Source: Bolinopsis microptera (lineage: Eukaryota > Ctenophora > Tentaculata > Lobata > Bolinopsidae). Taken from it: a stretch of 60,000 nucleotides of DNA. The position numbers and the translations under genes were made by a program. The notes beneath the pieces are model-generated. The model ran no database searches, was not told where the DNA came from, and saw only the letters and a list, made by a program, of their open reading frames with translations. Every line of letters begins with the position of its first letter. Position 1 is the first letter of the stretch. This document shows, piece by piece, positions 1 through 14,500 of the stretch. Location of the stretch: contig NC_087072.1 in NCBI RefSeq assembly GCF_026151205.1, forward strand, positions 7,614,084 to 7,674,083, given 5' to 3'.

Positions 1-2930
1 CGATCTCGGAAGCGGGAGCTCTCGATACAGGAGGGACGTATCGAGAATGACTCGGCCAAAAATTTTCTAAGACAGAATTTTTTCTGAAAACCACTTTTTT
101 CCACGATTTATGTCACCCTGATCATTATGAGCCGAAGATATTTTTTTCGATTTTTGAAGTCCGGATCTACCCTTCGATATACGATTTCGGACTCGAGGGT
201 TCCTTCTTGTAATGCAATCTCGGAAGGCAGGCCTCCCTTGCAACACGAGCTCGGAAGCAGGAGCTCTCGATACAGGAGGGACGTATCGAGAATGACTCGG
301 ACCAAAACTTTTCTAAGACAAAATTTTTTCAAAGTTTTTCTGAAAACCACTTTTTTCCACGATTTATGTCACCCTGATCATTATGAGCCAAAGATATTTT
401 TTCGATTTTTGAAGTCCGGATTTACCCTTCGATATACGATTTCGGACTCGAGGGTTCTTCCTTGTAATGCGATCTTGGAAGGCAGGCCTCCCCTGTGCAA
501 CACGATCTCGGAAGCGAGAGCTCTCGATACAGGAGGGACGTATCGAGAATGACTCGGCCAAAAATTTTCTAAGACAGAATTTTTTCTGAAAACCACTTTT
601 TTCCACGATTTATGTCACCCTGATCATTATGAGCCGAAGATATTTTTTTCGATTTTTGAAGTCCGGATCTACCCTTCGATATACGATTTCGGACTCGACG
701 GTTCCCCCAGTAATGCGATCTCGGAAGGCAGGCCTACCTTGCAACACGAGCTCGGAAGCGGGAGCTCTTGATCCAGGAGGGACGTATCGAGAATGACTCG
801 GACCAAAAATTTTCTAAGACAAAATTTTTCAAAGTTCTTCTGAAAACCACTTTTTCCACGATTTATGTCACCCTGATCATTATGAGCCAAAGATATTTTT
901 TCGATTTTTGAAGTCCGGATTTACCCTTCGATATACGATTTCGGACTCGAGGGTTCTTCCTTGTAATGCGATCTTGGAAGGCAGGCCTCCCCTGTGCAAC
1001 ACGATCTCGGAAGCGGGAGCTCTCGATACAGGAGGGACGTATCGAGAATGACTCGGCCAAAAATTTTCTAAGACAGAATTTTTTCTGAAAACCACTTTTT
1101 TCCACGATTTATGTCACCCTGATCATTATGAGCCGAAGATATTTTTTTCGATTTTTGAAGTCCGGATCTACCCTTCGATATACGATTTCGGACTCGACGG
1201 TTCCCCCAGTAATGCGATCTCGGAAGGCAGGCCTACCTTGCAACACGAGCTCGGAAGCGGGAGCTCTTGATCCAGGAGGGACGTATCGAGAATGACTCGG
1301 ACCAAAAATTTTCTAAGACAAAATTTTTCAAAGTTCTTCTGAAAACCACTTTTTCCACGATTTATGTCACCCTGATCATTATGAGCCAAAGATATTTTTT
1401 CGATTTTTGAAGTCCGGATTTACCCTTCGATATACGATTTCGGACTCGAGGGTTCTTCCTTGTAATGCGATCTTGGAAGGCAGGCCTCCCCTGTGCAACA
1501 CGATCTCGGAAGCGGGAGCTCTCGATACAGGAGGGACGTATCGAGAATGACTCGGCCAAAAATTTTCTAAGACAGAATTTTTTCTGAAAACCACTTTTTT
1601 CCACGATTTATGTCACCCTGATCATTATGAGCCGAAGATATTTTTTTCGATTTTTGAAGTCCGGATCTACCCTTCGATATACGATTTCGGACTCGACGGT
1701 TCCCCCAGTAATGCGATCTCGGAAGGCAGGCCTACCTTGCAACACGAGCTCGGAAGCGGGAGCTCTTGATCCAGGAGGGACGTATCGAGAATGACTCGGA
1801 CCAAAAATTTTCTAAGACAAAATTTTTCAAAGTTCTTCTGAAAACCACTTTTTCCACGATTTATGTCACCCTGATCATTATGAGCCAAAGATATTTTTTC
1901 GATTTTTGAAGTCCGGATTTACCCTTCGATATACGATTTCGGACTCGAGGGTTCTTCCTTGTAATGCGATCTTGGAAGGCAGGCCTCCCCTGTGCAACAC
2001 GATCTCGGAAGCGGGAGCTCTCGATACAGGAGGGACGTATCGAGAATGACTCGGCCAAAAATTTTCTAAGACAGAATTTTTTCTGAAAACCACTTTTTTC
2101 CACGATTTATGTCACCCTGATCATTATGAGCCGAAGATATTTTTTTCGATTTTTGAAGTCCGGATCTACCCTTCGATATACGATTTCGGACTCGACGGTT
2201 CCCCCAGTAATGCGATCTCGGAAGGCAGGCCTACCTTGCAACACGAGCTCGGAAGCGGGAGCTCTTGATCCAGGAGGGACGTATCGAGAATGACTCGGAC
2301 CAAAAATTTTCTAAGACAAAATTTTTCAAAGTTCTTCTGAAAACCACTTTTTCCACGATTTATGTCACCCTTATCATTATGAGCCAAAGATATTTTTTCG
2401 ATTTTTGAAGTCCGGATTTACCCTTCGATATACGATTTCGGACTCGAGGGTTCTTCCTTGTAATGCGATCTTGGAAGGCAGGCCTCCCCTGTGCAACACG
2501 ATCTCGGAAGCGGGAGCTCTCGATACAGGAGGGACGTATCGAGAATGACTCGGCCAAAAATTTTCTAAGACAGAATTTTTTCTGAAAACCACTTTTTTCC
2601 ACGATTTATGTCACCCTGATCATTATGAGCCGAAGATATTTTTTTCGATTTTTGAAGTCCGGATCTACCCTTCGATATACGATTTCGGACTCGAGGGTTC
2701 CTTCTTGTAATGCAATCTCGGAAGGCAGGCCTCCCTTGCAACACGAGCTCGGAAGCAGGAGCTCTCGATACAGGAGGGACGTATCGAGAATGACTCGGAC
2801 CAAAACTTTTCTAAGACAAAATTTTTTCAAAGTTTTTCTGAAAACCACTTTTTTCCACGATTTATGTCACCCTGATCATTATGAGCCGAAATATGTTTTC
2901 GATTTTTCAAGTCCGGACCCGAGGGTTTCC
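1..2930. repeat. Dimeric 499-bp satellite array
   Basis: Tandem array running off the left edge of the window. Two monomer types alternate: A of about 253 bp (marker ATGAGCCGAAGAT) and B of about 246 bp (marker ATGAGCCAAAGAT), giving a 499-bp higher-order unit. Markers fall at 127, 383, 629, 882 and 1128, and then every 499 bp. The order is A'-B-(A-B)x4-A', where A' is a 256-bp variant present only at 127 and 2625. The AB units are nearly identical to each other. The last copy breaks off near 2930, where a minisatellite begins. Short open frames recur on both strands in register with the unit; they are by-products of the repeat and not genes. Confidence 0.95.
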
Positions 2931-2935
2931 CTATT

Positions 2936-3125
2936 ATGTCCGTCCAAGTCCGCTAATGTCCGTCCAAGTCCGCCAATGTCTGTCTATGTCCGCCAATGTC
3001 CGTCCAAGTCCGCCAATGTCCGTCTATGTCCGCCGATGTCCCAAAAAACACGTCTGTTGTCTCATAGAATCCAAAAAGGACAGGACATAGGCGGACATAG
3101 ACGGACCCGACACCCCCCCCCCCCC
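2936..3125. repeat. GTCCGYC minisatellite and element terminus with C-tract
   Basis: Short-unit minisatellite (variants of GTCCGCCAAT and GTCCGTCTAT) followed by a unique stretch around 3045-3085 and a terminal GGCGGACATAGACGGAC then ACACC ending in a run of 13 C at 3113-3125. The last 90 bp or so are almost identical, in the same orientation, to 25300-25394, the right end of the inverted-repeat element described below. I read it as the right end of a second copy of that element family. A matching left end is not in the window. Confidence 0.8.
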
Positions 3126-5518
3126 ACTAGTTGAGTAGCGACACCCTAAGTTTGGTAGAAGAAGACTGCAAGTTAAAGCTTGCGATCTGCTGTTTTATAC
3201 GATCTGCTTTTTTTGTTGATCTGAATCAATACGAAATGATATGCAGTGTCCTGTGGCATTGATAACTGAGTATTTCTGGAAAACCCCGTACATAAATTTG
3301 ACCAAAACCCATAATCATGGGTAGAGTGGACCTGCAACAGTGTCTCTCTCTCTCCCAAACAAAAGAAAATGATATTAATTTGAATAACCGTCTGCAAATG
3401 CAAATTGATACCGAGGATGAAATCGGTCGCTCGCATTTCCTAGTATAGGGGGTTAAGTAGTATAGGGGGTCAATAGTATGGTGGGTTAATAGTATGGTGA
3501 GGGGGTTAATAGTATAGTGAGGGGGTTAATAGTATGGTGAGTGTAATGTTGACGGTCATGCTTGCCAACACTGTGATTTTCCAGTTTAACCCGTTTAATT
3601 CATGCCTTCATGAGGTTCGGTTACACAATATATTCGTCATTTAAATTAGCTGTAATGAGATTTTATAAAAGCCTTATGAAATCTACAGATTGTCGATTTC
3701 CCTAGGTAAATTAACACCTACACTCAGATCATGAACCTCTAGACAGGACCGTTTTAATAGTCTCACTAGAACTCATTAATTCCTGTTGAGTCATCACTTC
3801 ATCTGGAGTACAATGGCAGGGTGCTGTCGTAGTGCTGTGTGTCTGTCTTGTAAATAAGTGGAGCTCCAGGTAGAGAAGATAAGGAATTACTGCAGATTGA
3901 TAACAATTGAGTAGCACTTAAAGTGTGGCAGTGGAATTGTGTGTGGGGGAGAGGGAGGGTGGGGTGTCTTACCGTTAGTTTGCTCCTGATAGGTACCCCT
4001 ACCTTGCACTGCAACTTCACAGCAGCCCCACCTTATCTCACACTTTCCAGGAACTAACAGGAACATAACACACGCCCTGACCGTACCAGGGACTTTAGCC
4101 TGCTGCCTCCCCCTGTTCAGGGTTTTAACGTTTAAAGTTAACCAGTTCCCGCCAAATTTGGATCCTAAATAATCTACGGTTATAAAGACCTGGAAGTTTT
4201 TAAAATTTGCGGTGAACGTTTACCAACCCTGTCTGTCTCTAGCTCCAGATTCGTGGCGTCAATAATCCTTGATCGAAAAAATTAGGTTCCACCAGCCTTT
4301 AGCGTACATCTGCAACTGGAATCGTAAGAGAGTTTTTAAACTGAAAGTTTACGTCACAAAAACGCCATCAAATGAAATTCTCCTCACTTTTATTGGATTG
4401 TCACACATAAAGTGTATTTAATTAAGCTGATGAAGGTTGACACCGTTACGTTCTAACTTAGTTTAACCAATATTTGTAGATAATTGTTCATACCATGGTA
4501 TACCACGTACTTAGGAGTGCAGTATAGGGCTTCCAAATTAGCAGCTGAGTAGTCAAGTGTCAACTAACCAGAGAGATTTCATCATATGTGTGGAAATGAT
4601 ATCATTCTGACCAAACCGTTCTAATTTGCCACTCTGTGTATCATTGCCTCGCTTATTCGCTTGAGCAGCCACCCAAAACATCATAATGGGCCCTCCCAAA
4701 TTACCTGGCTCTCCTGGTTCCATCATCAGTGTCATCAGCTCCACAAAAGGCTTTGTATCTCTATGTTTCCTAACTATACCAATAAATCAACTCTATCTTA
4801 CTATATATAAAGCGAGACGATATATATATATTTATCTGTGCCATTTTACTGACACCACGGCATCAACTTTAACGCGAATTTCTGCAAAAGCTGTAAAAGA
4901 TATACAACTGAAACTTTTTTGGCTGGGTCAAATGCTTTAATGGCCTCCAAATCAGCATGAAAAAATAAAAAATTGGCCAAAAAATAGGAGTTTTAGAGCC
5001 CAAAATTTGGTACCCCAAGTGGTGTCAAAAACGCGAATTAAATAGGTAATAATTGTTTTAGTCTCTTGAGTCTTGACACCATTTTAGGGTTAGACGGGTT
5101 CCTGCTAGTTAATTTAATCTGTGAGCCTATAGCAGCTTGAAGATTGTGTTATTACTACTGGTAATGTGGCGATTTGCCTAACTTTTCCTACACGTCAATG
5201 TTATTAACCCAACAATAACATCTTCTGAAGGAAATATTATGTTTCTCAAAATAGTGTCATGTTTGTAGAAGTAAAGGTCAGTGTGTAAGAAAGATGATAG
5301 TATGTAGTCTATTACACCGTGATGAAATAATGGCTATTTTCGACGAACGAATTACCTTTCTAATCCCCGGATCACAACAGAAGATCGGAAGTAATCGAAA
5401 AACAATAAATTTGGTTTGCCCGTCGCCGTCCGTACCTGCCACCATGAATCTTCTCCAAGTTTTAAAAAATGAGCACCCACAATTAGTTCAATTTCTTTTA
5501 ATGTCTTCCCGTTTTCAG
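3126..5518. other. Intergenic region, no recognised gene
   Basis: No coding exon was recognised. A short minisatellite of about 20 bp (GGGGGTTAATAGTATGGTGA-like units) lies at 3440-3545. The 5' exons of the protease gene (signal peptide and most of the propeptide) should lie in or before this stretch, because the first visible protease exon starts in the middle of a codon. I could not identify them. Confidence 0.6.
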
Positions 5519-8500
5519 ACGATATTTACGATCCGAGCCCGGTTCGAATACTGAACACCCGAAGGAAAAGAGCGGTTTCAAGTGAGACGAGCAAGTTATG
5601 GCCCTACGGCATCATACCCTACGTGATAGAGCCTGGCATACCAGGTGAGTTGTATTCAGGAGCTACTTGCAGCTGGTTTATTTATAAAGCATTGTTATAA
5701 TAATAGCTTTATTCTTTTCACTACGGAGAAAAAGATGTTTCCCAGTCGCTAAAAATAGCTTCAGTTTTCATGGCACCATCATACTCAAGCGAGTTTTTTC
5801 ACTTATAACGGGGGTGTAATTTACAGGAATTCATAACAAGATATACATATCATATTAGAGCAGGTCACTTAGGGTTATCCTTCGGAGGTATTTTGACGAA
5901 GGACTCTGTTATGAGAAATTGGTCGAAAGGAAATTCCGTTACAGAATTGATAACTATTTATAGGTGCATTTGCTTTTCAGTTAAAGTTCTAATAACACCG
6001 AGGATTTGGTGATCAAATCGCATGCGAATGAACTAAATTTACGTCTGTGATCATAGTCAATTTTTACGCTCTGATTCTGGCGGCATTTTTCCCTAAAACT
6101 CCCGTTTAGTCGGGCTCTCGTTTTTTACGAAAAATTGAATTACGTCTATCTAGGCTCAAAGGAACGGACTTTTACGCTAGGTGTACAGACATCTCATTTG
6201 TCATGCCTTGACAAGTCCTTCGTCGAGAACGTACATCGTTTAGTGCGATTTGTATGATTTGTATTCAGCCTCATAACCCCACCCTCGGATGAAATGGTTC
6301 TAATAAAACGGCTTCAGGACAATTAATTTGATAAGTTTTCCTAGTTTTCAGCCCGGTGGTTGCGATATTCGAATAAAAGCTTAAGTGGAGTATTAATCCA
6401 TCTTTAAGCATCAAGGATCGTAATAATCCGAGAAATAAGAGAAAAATAACGATTGTATTATTTTTCAGATGATATTGTAAAGACGCTAAAAGATGCCATG
6501 CACCATTGGAGTGAGGAAACTTGTATACGGTTCATCAAGAGATCTAGAGAACACGACTACATTTCCTTCCATGATGGAATCAAGTTAGTGAAGTCTTCCT
6601 TCTGTTACTTAAACTGTTTTTTCAATAATATTTATCTCCTACATTCGACATAATTCTGAAATGTAGGAATTATATCGGACAAACCGCCTCCATCATGTTT
6701 TAAAACATTTCTCCGCCACACTTTAGTTATAGATCGCTCACATCAGACCTTCAATTCCTAAATTTTGTTGCAAATCCTAAGACGCCGATTCGACACAAAA
6801 GTTTTTTTGGTTGTTCCTGACCCTATAGAGCAACTAATAAGAGGTGATATTTAATTATTTGAACGAAAAGTGGTTTTGTGAACCGCCCTAACGTCGAAAC
6901 GTTATAAACTTTCGACCTGAACAGTCGTGAATTCAAAATTTGATGTGGGAAAAATGGGGCAGGTGCAATGTAGTAAACCTTAATCCGCTGACCTCAGACA
7001 ATGGCGTCTGATAACCATTGTCCCTCCCTACCCCTTCCAGAATTTACCACCAGATTTGCCCGCGATGTGAGAAAGCATCCCAAAATTAATAATTTGCCCC
7101 TACTCTTCGTAACACTAAACTCCTTCACTTGAAATCTTCTCGAAACCAGGGCCGTCTCCCTTTCCTAGTTTCCTTTCCTCTTATTGAACTGCTCATGGCT
7201 AAGGTTGGCTCAAGAACTAGTCCAGGCGCTCCGTGCCCTCGGTCTTCATGTCAAATATGATTACTGTAAAGTGTAAAGTACCAAAGAGTTAGGAAATTCA
7301 ATGATTTCATAATTACAAGGCCCTGAGATTGGGTTTACCGTTCAGTAGGTACCAAGCTGGGTTGACTTCGTACAATGAACTCAAGGACCGATTTAATCAG
7401 AATTGTAACATATTGGATACTGCAATATTACCTGGGACCTCCTTGCACATATGGAACTGAGTCTGAATATATTGAGCTTTGAATCTGAACTTTAAATTCA
7501 CTTACTAACGCTCTTCCCAGAAAAAGCATTATATCCTCCAAATCAACATAATTTTGGGATTAAGGGCAAGATTAATGGGATTAATATTTTAAAGTCACGC
7601 TTTTCTCGGAAAGACACCACAATTTGACCACTACCTGCGTAAGAAAAAAAATCGTTAAATCTCCAATCCTGTGTTGTTAAAATTCAATGTTTTTTAATCT
7701 CACCCTAATGAAGTTAAAACCCCTCAGCTGTTGCTCATGGGTAGGCAGAGTAGGAGGTAAACAAAGAGTCTCAGTAGGATCTAGGTGCAGCTCCTTTGGA
7801 GTTCTTATACACGAACTTGGACACGTGATCGGCTTCTGGCACGAACATTCCCGTCCCGACCGAGACTACTATATCAAGTGAGATTTTGTGTTTTTAATCA
7901 ATAGTTCATTTGATTAAGCGTATTTCCGCCATAATTGACTCATCTTTTTGACGTCATAACATTCTTTCGAAAGTTTTGTGACGTCAAAACTTAGAGTCGT
8001 AATCCCTTTTGCGGCCGAAAGTGGCCTTTTTTCTTGTATCAAATATCAATGTTTTGGGAACGATAAAACTGAGGATCTGCAGATCCAGCACTCAAATTGA
8101 GTCATGAGTCTAGTACCCTACCTCATGTAGTGCCCTCATCCCATTTCGTATAATCCCATTACTTTAATGTGATATTGTGTATTTAATTTCATTTAAAGAC
8201 TCTTAATTTGATAAATTTCCAGAGTAATTTCAGACAATCTAGTTCCCGGAGCTGTGAGAAATTTCCAAAAGTTACCAAACTCCAAGGTGAACTCTTTTGG
8301 AAAACTGTATGACTACGAGTCAATAATGCACTATGGACCGAGGTGAGTTCTGCTTCTTTTTATCTCATCTTCTATATAAACAATAGTTTTCCAACACCGC
8401 TGAGCTAAACATTATACTGTAGCACTGATAAGTAGGTCCTTCAAACAAAATCATATTAAGTTTAAAAGTGCGTTCAGTGCTCCTTCGCAAATATGCTCCA

Positions 8501-11500
8501 AAACAGATTAGGAAAAATTCTTACAATTTCATTGTTCCTTCCTAGAACTGTATTGCCTTCATATTTGTCTGACAAATGGGAATTATGAAGGACCCTTGAA
8601 GTGACACTAACTTCTAAAGTGTTAGGTAAATCTAGGAACTGTTAAATGCCTTTGTAAACAGAGCGAAATCTCCGTCTAAAATTCACCGAATCGTGACTAA
8701 TTTGTTAAAGCAGTATCACTTCGTCTAAGCACCCTGACTCAGTCTAAGCACTGTGGAATGAAATTCAGACAGTCCGGTATTGAAGGATCTTTATATCTAG
8801 TATCTACTACAGTATCAAGGTAGCACGCTTTAAAACACCGTCCACTTTTAAACAAAAGTTATTTATAATTCCAGGCATTTTTCCTCGAACTGGAAGAACA
8901 CGATTGAGACACGACTGGCGGCAGCGCAATATTACATCGGACAGAGAGATTATCTTAGCCCTGGAGATCAGGAGCAAGCTAACATTCTATACAACTGTCC
9001 TCGAGATACTAGCGGTTAGTCTGCCTTCATTATAGAGATCAGTTATTATTTGAGACACTAGTAGCGGTTAGTCTGTCTTCATTCTAGACACCAGTTATTA
9101 TTTGAGACACTAGCGGGTAGTCTGTCTTCATTCCAGAGACCAGTTATTATTTGAGACCCTAGTAGCGGTTAGTCTGTCTTCATTCTATAGACCAGTTATT
9201 ATTTGAGACACTAACGGTTAGTCTGTCTTCATTCCAGAGACCAGTTATTATTTGAGACCTTAGTAGCGGTTAGTCTGTCTTCATTCTAGAGACCAGTTAT
9301 TATTTGAGACACTAACGGTTAGTCTGTCTTCATTCCAGAGACCAGTTATTATTTGAGACCCTAGCGGTTAGTCTGTCTTCATTCTAGAGACCAGTTATTA
9401 TTTGAGACACTTGCGGTTAGTCTGTCTTCATTCTAGAGACCAGTTGTTATTTGAGACACTAGCGGTTAGTCTGCCTTCATTATAGAGACCAGTTATTATT
9501 TGAGACACTAGTAGCGGTTAGTCTGTCTTCATTCTAGAGACCAGTTATTATTTGAGACACTAGCGGTTAGTCTGCCTTCATTGTAGAGACCAGTTATTAT
9601 TTGATACCCTAGTAGCGGTTAGTCTGTCTTCATTCTAGAGACCAGTTATTATTTGAGACACTAACGGTTAGTCTGTCTTCATTCCAGAGACCAGTTATTA
9701 TTTGAGACCCTAGCGGTTAGTCTGTCTTCATTCTAGAGACCAGTTATTATTTGAGACACTTGCGGTTAGTCTGTCTTCATTCCAGAGACCAGTTGTTATT
9801 TGATAATGTTTGGAGTGGTGCGAGATCTCGTAAACTAGAGAGAAACTTAAATTGTGACGTGAGATTATAAGCGAATTATTGTATAAGTGGGTAAACTTTT
9901 CGAAAAACTTATATTATAATCCCCTAGTATTATAGTATACTAGTATAATAGTACACTCCTTGGATTAAGAAAATTTGAACATTGGTGGGTCTTACAAAGA
10001 ACTGTGTAAACATTATGCTGTCCTTGAGGCATGAAGTTAATTTGACCAACAGGATTAAGATATCGCTAGAGTCGTGGTAAAACTGTGGATTAGATTACCG
10101 CCACATTTTAGTCGACCAACCTGGGCACACCTCCGTAAAGTGGATTATTTTTCATATTCTGTTGGTTACCCAACCATGACCTGGAACGACAAAATGTAAC
10201 AGTTAGTAGCACTGCGGTTCTAACACATGGTTAATCTAGCTTGTGAAGTTTGGTGAATATCTAACCTACCACATAACCACCAAGATTCATATTATACCAA
10301 ATTTAATATTGCGGGGTTTTACGGGCTATGGATTAGTCGATCAATTGGGATCACTCGGATTAGATATTGTACATATATTAGATTACCGATCGCAATTCAC
10401 CACGATACATTATCTGGGGTATCTTGTTTTGATCGTAGACGGGTAATGATAAAAACTGCGGGGGATCTTCGGCACGTGCGTAAAAAGGGGCTAAACAGCT
10501 GGAATTCATCTCTATTGTGTGAGATCTTATCTCCAATTGTTGTAAATTGTTGAAAGAGATAATATCTCAGTTTTCTAACACCTCCTGTTCTAAAACGATT
10601 ACCCCCGCAACTGTGTCTGCAGATTACCTGGTTATTATACCCCCAGCAGGTTACTTTTATACAAAGCCTGATAACGAGGTACAGAGAGTGAGATAATTGT
10701 CTGAGTGTGGTTTACAAGGCCCAATTTTAGGGGTTTTTGAGTGAGTGAGTTACGAGTGTGTGTGTGTGTGTGTGTGTTGTGTGTGTGTGATGTGTGTGAC
10801 GTGTGTGAAGAAAACATCCTAAATAAAAGTTTTCCATAATCTAATACTTCATTATCTTTATCGTTCATTCCAATCCATTCCTGCAATAATTGTAGAATAT
10901 CCCATAATAAGAACAAGCCCGAACGACGCGAGTTACAAATCACATCATCAAGTAAAATCTCATCATAAAACCTCACTTCATCAAATCACTGTACTTGTAG
11001 GCACCTGCCCTCCCATCTTTAACTCCGTACAATCTCTACAGATATCTAAATTTAACTCTGATGCAATTTCTCTCCCCAAGCCAGGCTGCTCCTCCATGAT
11101 TAAGGAGAGCGCAGGACGGGTGACATCCCCTAACTATCCGAACAGTTATGAATCAACACTGGACTGTGTAACCCTCATTCGTAAGTTTTTTTAAATGAAT
11201 TATATTATTCATTTTTGGTATTAGGAGCAGGGGAAACATTTCCTGGTTTGGTTTATTATTTCCTGTACAAGGAAGCTGTAGTGATTGATTTGTCGATTTA
11301 ATTCGATATATAATTTATTTCTTATGAAATTCAAATTTTAACATACTTATTTCTCTTGAAATTATACGGTGAGTGATACGATTGCTAAACGTCCTATAAG
11401 GTGCGGTTGAAAGGCGAGGTTTGATTGGTGTTACAATCATATTCTTAGTATAGCTGTCTCCTATCTAATATGAGATAAGAAATGCTTAATCTGATTCAGA

Positions 11501-14500
11501 GAAATGAACTTATAGACGTGTTTTCCAAGAAAAACTATCATAATGTACGGATGATTAAGTAGTCCAGCAGTACCCTTGGCTTGGTAGCGTGTTTGCATAA
11601 ATAAAGACTTGATTACATAATCTGGTTATGTGGCTTGCAGATTCTGGTGGGAAAGTGAAGCAATATATTTTTGACACGTGACACTTGACAGCAATTAACC
11701 AATCGGCTTCCACTTTTAACCAATCAAAACCCAGGGTCACTGTAACCTGTCAAATAATACGCCTTACCTCCAGCTCCCCACAAGAATCTACATCTATATG
11801 TTATTACTACCTGGTATACACGGTGAAATTGGGTGGAAGTTGTACCTGTTAATTTGCAAATGTTAAACTTAAACTGATATCATCTATAATGGGTTGTATC
11901 AGGATACAAATGAGCTGGTCGGCTTCACCACTTATCACCACCAGATTGTATCAAATCAGCTAGGATTTAAGGATTAGTCAATTAATCTGGGAGAAGAGGA
12001 CTTCCTCCCTCAGCTTTCTGGGTAATGTGTTGAGACAAACCTATAGAACCACACATTATGAGACGTTTTTAAGTCACGTAAATCAAAATCTGGTCACGTA
12101 CATAATATTCCATAATCTGACTCAGTATATTTTCAGAGCCTGACATGATGGGCTATGTTCTAGTAGCCCGCATCCTGGACCTCGAAATGCCGGACTCGCA
12201 GAACTGTTCAGAGGACTATGTAGAGATACGAGACGGTCCACACCAGGACAGCCCTTTGGTCACCAGGTAATGATCATCGCTTAAATAATGTGAAATCAGT
12301 CGTCCTTCTTCACAATACATTAAATTCGACCCCTCCCAAACCTTGTCTGGATTTGTCTTCATCCAATAGCTGCTGTCAGATGCCTTAACCGCACCCCAAA
12401 ATTTAAATTGTGTGTCGCTGTCTGTGTACAGTGAGGCGGACAATAAACGTTCGTTGCCAACTTTTATCTACTTGGAGTGAAAGGAAGATGACCATCTGTA
12501 ATGAAATACCTGGCAATGGTCCACCAAAACATGATCATTGACTTACTCTCTTGGTATAAATCAGATCAATGCCTATAATGAACTCTGTGAACTGTAGTGG
12601 GTAAACTCATTTTGCCACCAGGCAAAAGACCTATCACGAGATCCTGACCTCGTTAGTAACCTGGGCCCTGGCCTGGTTTATGTGGCCCTCTTGAACACTG
12701 AGACTTTTAATAAAGTAAATAAAAAACAACAATTTTGTACCATCCTTATATCCCTTTATCTCAGGCTGTGTGGAAAATCCCACTCCGACGCTATAATCTC
12801 GGTATACGGCACACTATTTATCCGGTTTCGATCTGACTCCGCCGGCTCTGGAAGAGGCTTCCTTCTGGAGTTTGAAACAGAAGACTTTGACGAGTGTGTA
12901 ACTAACAACGGGGGCTGCTCCCACTTCTGCCACAACACTATCGGGAGTTTCTACTGCTCCTGTCCTCAGGGCATGACGCTCTCCAAAAGAGGCGACTATT
13001 GTATCGGTAAGTGGGCCGCTCTGTGAGAGCTTTCTCCTTTCAGCTGTCTGTCTCTGATTTGACCGCGACTAACGGCCTGTGATTCCATGCTGTCTGCATT
13101 ATCTAAATTCCTTTGATAATGAATGTTGATATTCCCTTCATTGTGTCTGGAACTCTTTATCAATTACTTACACAAATTGCCAGACTCAATCTAATTATAG
13201 TTCTAATTATAGTTATACGTAGTACACGATAGATTATCATTTCTCATCTCTAGTAGTGTTACCCATATTACCGACTGTAATCAGTGGTCTGGGACTTGAT
13301 AATAAGGTTAGTACCGATCAATTTATGGAGCTTTAAAATTCTGATTAAAGGACTAAAGTCCTTAAAATTATAATAAAATTGCTAAAATTTGATTAAAATT
13401 CAGATGCCGATATATCTGGAAGCTGCACGGGAATCCTCACCGAAGATTCAGGAATTATAGCCACTATGGGATATCCTAACGGATACATAGGCGGGCTATC
13501 CTGCTACTGGATGGTATACCCTCCCCCAGCCAAGGAGATACGACTTACTTTCCACGACTTTGACCTTGAGATGGGAAATGAGGGTGACTGTATGAGTTAC
13601 GATTTCGTTGAGGTGAGGATCTTTTGAAAGTACTATCTCTATCGTCAATTTAAAGCTAATACTGTATATTTGAGTTTTTCTAAAAAGTTGACTTGTTGTG
13701 AGACATCGAAGATCAAGTTTGAATGAAATGGTAGCTTTTTACCGATAGAATTTTGAGATTACTGAGGCATTTATGTCACACTGAAACGATTCTATTCCAC
13801 CTCTAACTCCCCTGCCATAATCGTTTCATAATGATGGGCACACTTTATTGCTACCTGTGTACAAGGAATGCGTAAATAAATAAATTAAATTATTTTTACG
13901 AGAAGTGCGTAAATCAATTTTTGGTCCTAAGTGAAAATCGGAGCTGGTTTGAATCACCAGGACTGAAGACATCATCAATTGTCTCCTAGTAGTCTTCTAG
14001 CGGTCTACTTGTCGTAGTCCAGTGTCTGCAGTTCTTATGTCTGCAGTTGATTGGCTAACCGTTCCTCATCATCACGAAACGTCCTCCTCAGCACTCTTCT
14101 CATTTATTTTAATTTCATCTTCAACTCCCGTTCATTTATTAATAGGGTCTCCGAGGTCCTGTCTTGACCATAAGTTATGGTAAGACGAGACTCAAGATCG
14201 AATTAAATCGAATTTTAGAGCTTTAACACAATTTCCTTGATCATTGGCAAATTTCAGGTACAGCATTTTTCTTCATCATTCGATTTCATGGTCCTAAAAT
14301 CTAATTTATTTATCAATAATCATTAATCACTCTAGCTTTCGTTCATTTTACATGCATAGAGTTGTAGGAAATAACGTCTCAAAACACCGATGGGGGCACT
14401 CTGTACCTCATCCATCGTCATTATTTATCGATAAGAAAATATCTGTTTTTCGGGATTGAAAATGCTTAAGCAGGCTAGGGATATTATATTCTTTTAATTA

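Noticed and set aside
127-3134. Repeated 70-170-codon frames on both strands
   Set aside because: They recur exactly with the 499-bp satellite period and have no recognisable domain.
4553-4744. Collagen-like GEPGNLGGP frame on the minus strand
   Set aside because: Only a few Gly-X-Y triplets, no splice context and no extension of the pattern.
9005-9800. Possible CRISPR-like array
   Set aside because: Units are contiguous near-identical direct repeats with no variable spacers, inside a eukaryotic intron.
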